From the NCBI GenBank assembly GCA_027579435.1, contig JANBPK010000920.1, forward strand, positions 62,001 to 126,000: a stretch of DNA of 64,000 bases, read 5' to 3'. The position numbers and the translations under genes were made by a program. This stretch comes from Candolleomyces eurysporus (lineage: Eukaryota > Basidiomycota > Agaricomycetes > Agaricales > Psathyrellaceae). The notes under the pieces are model-generated. The model did no database searches, was not told where the DNA came from, and saw nothing but the letters and a program-made list of their open reading frames with translations. The stretch's first letter is position 1; each line of letters opens with the position of its first letter. Positions 32,074-41,614 of this stretch are shown in pieces.

Positions 32074-33304
32074 TGGGGCTGCACCTGCTTGGTGCTTTCC
32101 GATGTAGACAGGGAGGGGAAAGGGGGGACAGCGAGGCGTTAAGGATATATCGCCTCGTTGCGGCCTTTTACCTATTATATACTGGTGGCTTCGTGATGCC
32201 TGACAACTGATAGCAAATTCAATCAGCAATTGGCAGATGATCATTAAGCTAGTAAAAGAAAAAAAAACAGATGATTACTTACAACAAATTCGACGATCCA
32301 ACATCATGATCATGTTGTCAAGATCTCAATGTCCCATAAGTCTGGGATGAGATGTACGTACAAACTATGAGATAAAGAGGGATAGAATAAGGCTCGCCTC
32401 AGTCTCAAATCAAGCGGACTGAGGAAACAGGGAAAGAAAAAATATTCATCGATTAAACGAGTCAGAAATGGACCGTAATAGATCAGCAAGGTGGAAGAGA
32501 GAAAAGAGGGATGGGAAGGGCAGAGCATGAAGGTCGTCGGTTCAATCCTCAATCTTGACATACTTTTCGATGGTTCTGTATATTGAAGTTCGGTTTTGAC
32601 CGACTCCATGTGTGACGCTTGCGCAGAAACGAGAAACCATAAGAGAGACAATTCCTGAGCTCTTCTTACCACAGCTACATTAGACCAGTTCGACATCATC
32701 CAGACTCCTCGTTGCAGAGCAAAACCTATATAGAGCCAGAATAGGTGTTCTTACTAGGTAATTTTGCACATCTCGGTAAAAGGCAGCAAAATGTTGTCAT
32801 CATCGACGCTCGATGGATTTTTGACGAATCCGTAGTGTTGCATAGGAATCGCAAGCAATCTCCTCCACGGCTGAGGTTTGCATCGCAAATGGACACCATT
32901 CAACCCTCAAAGTGAGTTCATATCAATGTCACATTTTTGTCTGAACTGACTTCAAAATACGGGGACCAGTATGGCGCCCAGGATGGAGGCAGTGTATAGG
33001 GTTTGTTCGCATCTCCCGAACCGCGAAGAATGTCTCTCTTCCAAAACTTTTAGCTTCATGACGTAAAAGAGATGGAACAAGGGCAGGTAATGGCGATGAA
33101 ACGCAAACACACGAAGTAGAGGAGTACAATTCCGTACCCAGCGCTGAAGTGAGTCTTGTGATGCGAAGCTCCAAACCCCTCGTGAAATGTCCTAGGGTGC
33201 ATCAGCGAGCGGGCAAATGCATAGCAAGTCCTGTCGGCGTTAAGGTTCGGATGAAGGAGGCAATGGATAAGCTCTTTGGTCCAATCGCCCTTCTGGGAGT
33301 GTCC
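32074..33304. other. No gene recognised
   Basis: A minus-strand open frame at 32310-32699 covers the promoter side of the 7TM gene but has no domain. Near 32536 the string GGTTCAATCC resembles a tRNA B box, without the rest of a tRNA. Confidence 0.5.
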
Positions 33305-33583
33305 CTACTTCTGTACACCAAGCGGCTGGTCTACTTTTGATTCTACCTCTGCCGGGGACAGGCCAATGAGCTTTACGGATTCCTTAATGCCCTGTTCTAG
33401 TAGTGTTAGCACGTTGGCCGATGTAAATAGTGGACCAATGACGCACCAAACCTTGCAAAAGCGCACGCGGATCTACCCTCTGCCTCCCGGATGAGTGCCT
33501 GCAGATGCCGGTTATCTTTCTCGATGGCAAGGTAGTTGGCCAAGCCAAAATTCCGGTGACCGGGTGATGGTCGTGGGTGAGTC
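33305..33583 (-). CDS. Partial unknown protein, two exons
   Basis: On the minus strand GLANYLAIEKDNRHLQALIR, EAEGRSACAFARF joins across a GT..AG intron of about 50 nt in phase to EQGIKESVKLIGLSPAEVES, KVDQPLGVQK and a stop at 33305. The sequence looks like the ordered C-terminal part of a real protein (regular charged helices, few Ser/Arg runs). No upstream exon with a start could be assigned, and I do not recognise the family. It may be the end of a decayed gene. Confidence 0.3.
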
Positions 33584-34990
33584 TCTGCCACGAGCTAGCT
33601 GGCAAATCAAAAGACTCGTCGTGTGCCAGAGGATGCAGAACTGATCTAGGACAATGAGAAGCGAATTCCCAGACAGCTGGAGACAGGGCTCTTGAAAGAC
33701 GTTGCTGGTCGTGATTCAAAACGAGGAAGCGAAGGCAAAGGAGGTGAGGCTGGAGAGGCAGGCTAACATAATCTTGATCAACAAGTCTTGTTCAGTCGGG
33801 CGAGCTCCCCGTACCCGCGCCTTGTTTTCGCTTGACAGCGACGATGATGACAAGCACCAAGCGCAGTACTCGGAGCACAGAATTCATCTTGGACTATAAC
33901 AAATGAATCCACCATCATCCCCAGCTCAGCTACCATCACCCGGCAGAGCGTATTTTCCACCAGTCCTTCTCCCCCGCAGGCAACATCGTCCATTCTCCCG
34001 AGAACCATGAAATTTACCTATCCCCTGCCCTCCACATCCATAGCTTTCCCCTGAGCAGTTTTCAGGGAACCCAAATCCACAACGGAGCTCTTGTTGATGG
34101 CGCAAGCCTATCACGGAGCTTAAGCGTGTATTAGCGTGCTTAACACTGTCATCGAGAGCACGATCATCGAGGAGAAGCGGTGCATGGAGATTTGGTGGGA
34201 TGATCTTGAAAATAATTATACCCTCCTTCCTAGTCCCCCGTTTTCTCATTTCTATCATGCTCTTGCCGGATCAGTATCACGACTGATTCGGCAACCAGGG
34301 TGCAGCAACACAGCTCGGCTGCGTCTATCTTCTTGATTGGCATGAGAGGAACGGCTCTACCTTCTCCTCTTCCTCCCTGCCTCTTCCTCCCATTGTCTTT
34401 TGTTGGGCATCCAACCTCGCTGAATCGTCATGAGAGGATGACTTCGCGCGGAGGAATCGACACACATCTTTCTCCCTTCTGTTGTGGCTAATTTTGACGC
34501 CGGTGTTCATTCAACGCTCAAAGAACCGTTCCACTTGGACGGTCGCAACGCATTATCACTCCTCTAAATGCTCAATCATTTCCAGAAGCAGACTTGGCTC
34601 CTTGTTGAATGCTTTCCGACGCCCACTGTATAGGTCATCATTTCAAAACGTGCGACACTTCATTTGGCCTTTGTTCAGGGTATGTGCCAATATCAGACTG
34701 AGTTGGGGGCAATTTATCAAAGGCTGTATGATGGAAGATGAGCTACCTTCTCCTTTTCAGCAGCAACATCCCTCATGGCTGAATTTTTCGAATGATTCAA
34801 CCTATTTTGGTGGAATTTCGGCACCGGCCCAGGCATTACAGCTTACGGTTGCGCCTACGCTTGTCCTACTCAGCCTGGCTCACACCTTACACACTTTGCC
34901 CAGACCTTGCAGCGAGTTCGCTCCATTCTAATTGGCAGAAAGGTGGGTTGAAAATTGAAGGAATAGAGAAGTCATGGTCTCATCTTTGAA
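33584..34990. other. No gene recognised
   Basis: Minus-strand frames at 33778-34258 contain VLGRMDDVACGGEGLVENTL and similar pieces that could be upstream exons of the fragment at 33305-33583, but I found no consistent joining. Nothing else is visible. Confidence 0.4.
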
Positions 34991-35081
34991 GCTCTATGTA
35001 AGTCTAGTGTCAGTCTAGAAAATGGGAGTGAACGGGGTTGTTAGGTAAGTAAGCGCGAAGATGATTTATATACCCTCCTCC
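34991..35081 (-). repeat. Promoter/leader module, copy 2
   Basis: Second copy of the 91-bp block described at 27267-27357. It has GGGTATATAAA, 74 bp to GAGC, then an ATG 8 bp further (34983 on the minus strand) whose frame closes after three codons. Confidence 0.6.
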
Positions 35082-35344
35082 GACGTAATTTTGAATGTGG
35101 ATAACTTGTCACACGTCAGTGGCATTTGTGTGTTGTGCGTCGTGCGCCGACCTTTGAAAGGCGAAGGAGTATCATTAATGTGGCGGACCAAGTATGCGAG
35201 GACAATGAACGAGGCGCCTAAAACCGGCAATGGACGTTATTGGGACGGAAAAAGGCTGATACAATTCTTGGATTTGGAAGCAAAAAATATTAAGGGGAGC
35301 AAGCATCAAATATAGTGAACCAAGAATAAGAACCAGAAAGGCTG

Positions 35345-35818
35345 CTAGAGATCATCCAGTGCACCCTCACTCAGCTGATCAAACCACCCCAGCGCAGCAA
35401 CATCTCCCAAAAACCCTTCCCTTCCTTCCTCCTCCTCTTCCTCCTCCCCCTCCTCCTCCTCTTCGTCGTTATATCCCTCATAATACACAAGAAAGTCCCT
35501 CCACGTACTGTCAAGCATCTCTTGAACACGAGCGAGCGTCTCCCTCGCCTCGGCTACAATTTCGAGCTCGAGCTGAAGGCGCTGTTCAAGTGTCAGACCT
35601 TCAACGTCAAAGTCTTGGAAAAGCTTCAGGGATAAGAGTGCCTGTGTGAGATTGGAATGGGAGATGAGGTTAGCAATAGCCGTGCTGTTGGCGCTCCTGT
35701 CGGAGGTCACGGTGCTGGACCCGATCGCGGTCATCGACTCGGCAGTGGTGCTATTGGTCATAGTGGCCTCGGTGATGTCAAGGGTATCCAAGAGGTTGTT
35801 TACAGAACCCGAAGACAT
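35345..35818 (-). CDS. Acidic-tail protein D, GFLGDV-ALGWF signature (157 aa)
   Basis: An intact intronless minus-strand gene. Residues 1-55 are Ser/Thr-rich. Residues about 60-110 are helical (QALLSLKLFQDFDVEGLTLE, then QRLQLELEIVAEARETLARV). A pure Glu run follows (DEEEEEGEEEEEEEG), then REGFLGDVAALGWFDQLSEG and a short end. Its order of regions and the closing motif equal those of gene A at 11832-12353, although the middle has diverged strongly, so the motif is under stronger constraint than the rest. No signal peptide or membrane helix. Function unknown. A TATA box lies 85 bp upstream (35903-35910). Confidence 0.7.
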   Translation of the reverse strand: MSSGSVNNLLDTLDITEATMTNSTTAESMTAIGSSTVTSDRSANSTAIANLISHSNLTQALLSLKLFQDFDVEGLTLEQRLQLELEIVAEARETLARVQEMLDSTWRDFLVYYEGYNDEEEEEGEEEEEEEGREGFLGDVAALGWFDQLSEGALDDL

Positions 35819-35902
35819 CCTTTTTTATCTCTGCTCTGGGGGAAGTCGTAAAAGGCAGGAGAGGGTGTAGGAGAGGATACTTCCAGCGTTCACGCCTCTC
35901 TC

Positions 35903-35910
35903 TTTATATA
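35903..35910 (-). promoter_or_regulatory. TATA box of acidic-tail gene D
   Basis: TATATAAA on the minus strand, 85 bp before the ATG at 35818, within a purine-rich leader. Confidence 0.55.
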
Positions 35911-36407
35911 CCTCTCCTATATCTTCCTCCCACGGCGGTGGGCTCCATTGAGCGCCTTGTTACTGGCTTTGTCTTCGTAAAACAGTCGGTCGAAGAGCCC
36001 TATAGCGCGGTACGGCGTCATTATGTGGAACACACAATGACCTGATCGCGACGTACTCACAATGGACGAAAGCTCGATTGTCCGGACTCTGTACCGTGAA
36101 ATGAGCCACTGTAATGGCCTATTATCGTGGATAACTAATCTGATCGAAGAATGGACTCGCGATAGCTGAGTGTATGTATGCGGACTTATGGTTCTTTCGA
36201 CGACCAGTGCTTGGACATGTGGTATAAGCTATGCCCCCTAAGTGCTTGTCAAGCACCTGGCCGCGGGCGTGACACGAGAGAAGGAGACAAGCTTGATGAC
36301 CGTTGTTAGGCTTAATTAGAGATGGTAGAGGTCATCTTATCATTTAATGAAGAATTATATGGAGTCTAATCATCTACTAATGAAATATTACATTTAACGG
36401 GCCCAGC

Positions 36408-36884
36408 TCAAACACCGTCTTGAGAATCCGAGCTGGAACCCCCCTCCTTCAAGTTCTCATCATCGTCATCATCATGATGTTGACCTTCCTCTTCCTTCTC
36501 ACCCAATTCGTCACCTTTACCATTGATATAGAGCTCTAAATCAGCTCGAGTCAGAGAAAGAGCAAGAGCAAATCTCGCCTCCGCCTTGGCTAGCGCTTCT
36601 TTGCGCAGCCGTCGGCGTTCTTCGCGCGTCTGTGCCTGGTGGTGAAGTTCGGGTCCATTCCATCCGTTAGGATGCCAGTCCTGTCGAAATTCGCTTTCTC
36701 CTTCCTCGTCTTCTTCGTCTTCGACCTGAACGAGTCCCCCGGCTAGGAGCTCAAATAGGCGGCCTCGGTTGCGGTGGCAGGGGAATGAAACGATCGGGGT
36801 AGTGGTGCAACTGGCGACGTCCAACGCGTTGGTGGTAATCAAACCAGTTTTGCTGGTGCTGGCATCGGTGGAAGAAGGCGACAT
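36408..36884 (-). CDS. Acidic protein E (158 aa), Ser/Thr N-terminus, no GFLGDV motif
   Basis: From ATG 36884 (in-frame codons up to 36971 lie between the TATA-like TTATAAAGTGAG and the start). The N-terminus MSPSSTDASTSKTG resembles those of the acidic-tail genes. It is followed by NRGRLFELLAGGLVQVEDEE, a basic helix (TREERRRLRKEALAKAEARF), ALSLTRADLELYING and an acidic/His-rich end (EGQHHDDDDDENLKEGG). It lacks the GFLGDV-ALGWF end. Its neighbour on the same strand is acidic-tail gene D, and the promoter string TATAAAGTGAG is shared with gene A. It may be a distant relative or just a similar low-complexity protein. Confidence 0.55.
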   Translation of the reverse strand: MSPSSTDASTSKTGLITTNALDVASCTTTPIVSFPCHRNRGRLFELLAGGLVQVEDEEDEEGESEFRQDWHPNGWNGPELHHQAQTREERRRLRKEALAKAEARFALALSLTRADLELYINGKGDELGEKEEEGQHHDDDDDENLKEGGSSSDSQDGV

Positions 36885-36984
36885 CTCTGGATATCTCTCC
36901 TTGTAAACGTGAAGATTGCAGTGTAAGTATTCAGAGATATAGGAGTGGAAACTCACTTTATAACACACCACCGCCGCTTGCTCT

Positions 36985-37957
36985 CACGGTGGTGGATGCC
37001 CACTGATTGAGCACCTTGTATAGGCTAACAATGGATTTTTGTCCTCCTTTGCCGAAGACATGTGGCGACATACACCAGTACAATCAATGAATGCCTCGTG
37101 TCGTCCCGATATGACACTGACTAGATTCATGAAAGTGGTGGCGGTCAATGAGGCGGTCGATGCCTCGAACCGGCATTCGTTTGATTTGATGTCGAGTGCT
37201 TGAGCTTCACCGGTGACCTGTAGGCTAAGCGCCAGCTGTGATGCGCTTGAAGACCGGTCTACGGGTTGAGGGCTGTCCGGAAGTTAGGTGAAGCTCGATT
37301 GGCTGCCTCGATGACCCGAGAAATAACAACCGCCATGCATTTGTAAATCACGTTTGAGACCGAGGCAATTTTGTCTGTCCTGTCCAAAGTTACTGAATCC
37401 GATTCCTGGAACACGTTGCAGAAGAAAAGAGAGTTGTGAACAGATACTGTTGTAGGAAAGTGTCCATAAGCGGTGATTCATTGAAATATGACGAAAACCG
37501 ACAACATCGCCTGTGCATCTGTGATCATCTCAGATTCGATAGGCTCAGAAGGGTTGCCAATTGAATCACCTAACGACGTATTCAAGCACTTCAAAAGAGG
37601 GTTGAACCAACCAAGGCAGCTTGATACTCAGCGTCATGGTAGGAATGATCAACACACAAAACGAGTCTCCCGCTACCTATTTACCTACCCGTCCTTTCAG
37701 CTTATTCAATCGATTCATCTCAACGGTTGCATGACATTCTCGGCGTATGCATGCACTCACTTGAATCGTGTTTATCCTAAGATATACCGTATTTGAGCTT
37801 ACAGCGATCAGGTAGAAATAGAGGCCAGCGCAGTGATGCATCGAGGGGACAACATAAGGTAGAGTAGCTATCCCTTAAAGGGCAGAAATTGGGCATAGAG
37901 AATTGTGATGGCATACAGAAGAAAGGAAAACCGAGCGGTGCATATGTTCCAGCTAGA
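36985..37957. other. No gene recognised
   Basis: Short open frames only. 37488-37796 is open on the plus strand without domain or codon-use support. Confidence 0.5.
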
Positions 37958-38227
37958 TTAATCGAACCAGCTTACAATATCCTGGAACACCTTGAAATAA
38001 TCCTTTTCGAAGAGCCCATCGTTCCATCTGCCCAAAATAGCGTGCTTCGTAATCTCACGCAGCTCTTCGGGAAGTTCTTCGAGAAATTTGAGAATGGCGA
38101 GATCTTCGTGACGTTCGCTGAGTGGCAAGTGCAGAGCATGTTCCATGAACAGCAGGACTGACTTCTGGGAGAAAGGCTTTGAAGATACCTCAATCTTCTG
38201 ATTGCTATTTGCGACGGCTGTAGACAT
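37958..38227 (-). CDS. Small EHAL-family protein (89 aa), intact copy
   Basis: Single-exon minus-strand gene, ATG 38227. After a short polar start (MSTAVANSNQKIEVSS) the protein is almost entirely helical: FSQKSVLLFMEHALHLPLSE, FLEELPEELREITKHAIL, GRWNDGLFEKDYFKVFQDIV, SWFD. No Cys pair, signal peptide or known domain. A second copy at 10463-10824 shares MEHAL/LEHAL, LREI, DGLF and KVFQ..V..F but contains an intron and lacks an ATG. The intact copy has no intron at that position, consistent with intron loss or retroposition. The alternative is that this is a fragment of a longer family. The function is not known to me. Confidence 0.55.
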   Translation of the reverse strand: MSTAVANSNQKIEVSSKPFSQKSVLLFMEHALHLPLSERHEDLAILKFLEELPEELREITKHAILGRWNDGLFEKDYFKVFQDIVSWFD

Positions 38228-39073
38228 CTTGATGCTGCACTAACGATCGATGGATAGTTGGAGAATAGAATGGCGAGTGGGACGCAGAGCTTGAGGGGAT
38301 TAACACTGTTGGAGACATTTTTNATACTGTTTTTTNATTATATTTTGCTTTGTCCGCCTCAAGGCTTGGCAAAGGTCAAAGCAACAAGATCTCTGCCAGG
38401 AACCGGGACCCGGCACCCTACCTACCTAGTTCAATTGATTACCAGTGCCTATGCTGAGCTTGGACCACTGGTTCCGTCATGCAGATGCTTTGATAATGGT
38501 CGACTTGGGCTCATGCCAGCCTCATGCAGAAATCGTACACTCCCTATCTCTGCACAGTGGCAAATAGTGATCGGCGTTGAACCGGCCAACAAAGGATCAA
38601 CGCATTTACTCAGCTGCCCAGGTGTCGTATTGAAGTGCTGAGTTCAATGCTAAGAAGTAGCCCCTGGTCTTTGCGACCCACCAGGACATCATAGACAAGG
38701 TAAATGAGATGAAAGAACTCTGCTTAATCCTTGAGAGGCCGCAAGGGTCATTCATGAACGTTATTCTAAGAGTGAATTTGTTTGGACGTCGTTGCAGCCA
38801 GAGCATTGGGTCACAGGTGAGGGAAGCATTCATGTTGAATTGAGTACTGCAAGCGTTGCGCGTGGCCAGAATTAATATAAATATTCGAGAAGACTTAATT
38901 CCCCTTCGTGGGATCCGCCTTCCCAAAATGGGCACTTACCGAGCTGCGCGCCGTGTGGCTGGCTAGGGAGCTGATTCGCGACATGAAGAAAGGGTATTAT
39001 GAGTCTATAAGCGACTCAACGTGTAAAGAGAATGCATACATCCGCTAAATACATCTCCTAGTAACCAAATAGT
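38228..39073. other. No gene recognised
   Basis: Contains Ns at 38323 and 38336, both at the end of T runs. Frames are short. Nothing repeats elsewhere in the window. Confidence 0.5.
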
Positions 39074-41614
39074 TCACAACTGCCTCAACTTTTCGATAAC
39101 ATCCTTAATATGAGGCTGATTCCACTCCCCACTCCACCCATCCCGCTTCTCCTTCCTGTGCACACCCGTTGGGTCGCTGTGCACAAAGTCGAGAGGAGGA
39201 AGGGTGAGATAAGTTGAGGTCCTGTTTCCTCCTCCTCCAACACTACCACTAACATTTACTTCATTGACATTGACCCCGGCGAAGGCAGCTGCAGCGTACT
39301 CGATGAACGGGGAATCGTATTGCATAGGGAAAGCGAGGGAGGCGCGCATCCAAGGGTTATCGTTCACCATGGAGTAGACGGAATCACGTTGGAGGTGGCT
39401 ATCGGGTTGAAGTGTGCCGCCCCGGGGATCGGGAGAGGCGGCGACGACGGTAGTTGGCATGGCGGTAGGCTCAGGTTCCTCGACGACCATCCTAAAAGGA
39501 TGGTCTTCAAAGTAAGGCGCCATAGGTGGTTGAGCTTCACTCTTCACCGTCTTCACCGCAGAGCCAGATACACGATGATTGTTGAAATTTGCGAGTTTGG
39601 CATCGACCTCGACAGCGGCATTGCTACCATCGCTCATACCCCTCTTTCTTCTCAGACTTCCATACTTCCTCAGTACGTTCGGACTCGCAGGTCCACTGGC
39701 ATCGCCGCCGCCTCCAGCCAGAGGCGCTGACAGGGGGAAGTGAGTCGAAAGACGAGCACCCCCGCTCCCAGAGGAATCCCTCACAACCCCGTCCACACCA
39801 CCACCTCCGCCACCAGTGAAAACTCCACTCCAACGACTTCCGACCCCCGTTGTCTTCTTCCTGCTACCAACATCAAGCCCAGCTATCGCCTTCTTCTTGG
39901 TGTCTCTCGACCCAACAACAATGGTATTAGCCCTCTGAGTTGCGCCTTTACTACCGCCACCCTCGATTCGTCGTTTCCCAACACTGCTCCCAGCCAACAA
40001 CTCGGGTGGAATATCCTCCCCAAGCGTCCTGGTAAGCTTCGCAAATCTCCTCCTCCGCAGTTCCTTTTCTGTTGGTCGCCTCGGCCTGCCGACGAGTGTA
40101 GCAATTGTGACGGTTGACATAATGGAGAGAGCTGGTGAGAGTGGTGTGCGCGGTGAGAGCGGTGCAGTGCCTATGATGGAGGAAGCTCGGCTAGATCGAC
40201 GGTGCGTGGATTTACCCCCATTCTTCGAGAAGTTCGAGCCTGCGAGTTTGAGAGGGGGTGGGACGCCGTGTTGTTTCTTCCTCTTGGTGAATGAAGGTCC
40301 TGAAGAGGAAGATGGGACTAGAACGGGAACGCTGGGACGGTTGATAGTGCTCTCGTCGTCGTCCTGATCTTCATCGACGTCGTCTCCGCCACCTCCCTTG
40401 CTCACAATGAAATCGGTACGCCGTTTGATGGGGGTAGGGCCGAGAACCGATGGTGAATCGAGAGGGGTGGTCGATTTTGAAGAGGCAGCCGCTGTCTTCC
40501 TGGATCCCGCAGAAGCACCACCCGACTTCTGAGAACCCACGACTGGGGTGCTGCTAGCATTCGGTGTCCGGGACTTCGAGCCGGGCTTATTCGCGGTCAC
40601 CATAGGTGACGACGAAACCGAGGCCGTTACGCTCTTCTTCTCCTTCGCTGCCACAACTGACCCCAATTTTCTCCTACTACCGCCACCGGCTTGCAGGATC
40701 TTCGGTGAAAGGTGATCAATGGTCGGCGTATGAGCGGGTGCCAAGGAGCGTAGAGCGAAGGACATTGTATCCATCGTCTTCTCCGACGACGAAGCTCGAG
40801 GGTTAGAGTAGAACTGGGGTATGGAGAGATTGGCCGATGAATCGCTGTCATCGCTCAGCGAAGGTGACAAGGGGGAGGGTAACTCAGCCTCGTCCAAGGG
40901 AGGAGTCGTATTGACGACCCGTAAACCAGACCTTCGGTTCAACGAACGCTCTTTACCGATATCGAAAGGCTGTGTAGCCGAGGGTTTCGACACAATACGG
41001 CGCTGAGGTGGAGAAGAAGGCTTGACGGGAGAAAGGTTGACGGGGGATGACGAGCTCGAGGAGGACTTTCCGCCTGGCTTGGTAGAAGCAAGGTAGAACG
41101 GCGATTGACCAACAGCAGTCGGGGAAATGGTAGCAGACGATCGATTTTGTTCGGCGGTGGGTATAGAGATAGGTGAGGTAGAGTACATCGTCGAAGAGCG
41201 TGGCCTGGCACCCTTGGGTTTCGTGCGAAGAAGAGCGGGTTTTGCAAGGATACGTTCGACCTCTGGATTGGGTGGACTGTTCCTCAATGAAACCTGGCTC
41301 GTGTTCCTCGACTTGAAAGGAGTAATAGCAATCGGAGAGGTTGGACTAGCAACATCGACCGGATCGGAAGGGGGAGGAGATGGTTTCCTAGATTTGGGAG
41401 ACGATTCCGATGAAGACGGTGTAGGAAAACGGTTTTGATCGGGTGGTGAGGCTACAACCTTGATGTTCCCCCGCGATTTGGATTTGGGAGGTCTAGGAGG
41501 AGGAAACGTCGCACCGAAGAGACCTAGGGCTCCACCAGACACGTCGTACATGGAGGAAGAGCGTTGTCGATGTGGCTTTATCGTATGGGGCGCAGCGTTG
41601 GTAGGCTGAGCCAT
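39074..41614 (-). CDS. Large Ser/Pro-rich, mostly disordered protein (846 aa)
   Basis: Intronless minus-strand gene; ATG 41614 is the first in-frame ATG (the TTG at 41647 is not a normal start). Most of it is low-complexity Ser/Pro/Lys sequence with many SPxK/R-like sites (SPVKPSSPPQRRI, TPLSPRTPLSPALS), as in cell-cycle or cytoskeletal phosphoproteins. Two islands look conserved: EKELRRRRFAKLTRTLGEDI (PPELL), near residue 530, and the last 25 residues, KEKRDGWSGEWNQPHIKDVI (EKLRQL). The first island resembles a motif found in uncharacterised fungal proteins; I cannot give a function. The length of the frame and the conserved ends make it a real gene. Confidence 0.75.
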   Translation of the reverse strand: MAQPTNAAPHTIKPHRQRSSSMYDVSGGALGLFGATFPPPRPPKSKSRGNIKVVASPPDQNRFPTPSSSESSPKSRKPSPPPSDPVDVASPTSPIAITPFKSRNTSQVSLRNSPPNPEVERILAKPALLRTKPKGARPRSSTMYSTSPISIPTAEQNRSSATISPTAVGQSPFYLASTKPGGKSSSSSSSPVNLSPVKPSSPPQRRIVSKPSATQPFDIGKERSLNRRSGLRVVNTTPPLDEAELPSPLSPSLSDDSDSSANLSIPQFYSNPRASSSEKTMDTMSFALRSLAPAHTPTIDHLSPKILQAGGGSRRKLGSVVAAKEKKSVTASVSSSPMVTANKPGSKSRTPNASSTPVVGSQKSGGASAGSRKTAAASSKSTTPLDSPSVLGPTPIKRRTDFIVSKGGGGDDVDEDQDDDESTINRPSVPVLVPSSSSGPSFTKRKKQHGVPPPLKLAGSNFSKNGGKSTHRRSSRASSIIGTAPLSPRTPLSPALSIMSTVTIATLVGRPRRPTEKELRRRRFAKLTRTLGEDIPPELLAGSSVGKRRIEGGGSKGATQRANTIVVGSRDTKKKAIAGLDVGSRKKTTGVGSRWSGVFTGGGGGGVDGVVRDSSGSGGARLSTHFPLSAPLAGGGGDASGPASPNVLRKYGSLRRKRGMSDGSNAAVEVDAKLANFNNHRVSGSAVKTVKSEAQPPMAPYFEDHPFRMVVEEPEPTAMPTTVVAASPDPRGGTLQPDSHLQRDSVYSMVNDNPWMRASLAFPMQYDSPFIEYAAAAFAGVNVNEVNVSGSVGGGGNRTSTYLTLPPLDFVHSDPTGVHRKEKRDGWSGEWNQPHIKDVIEKLRQL

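Noticed and set aside
32490..32560. GGTTCAATCC with an AGAGCATGAAGG-like stretch, suggesting a tRNA 3' half
   Set aside because: No D-arm or A box and no acceptor pairing upstream; the T-arm likeness alone is not enough.
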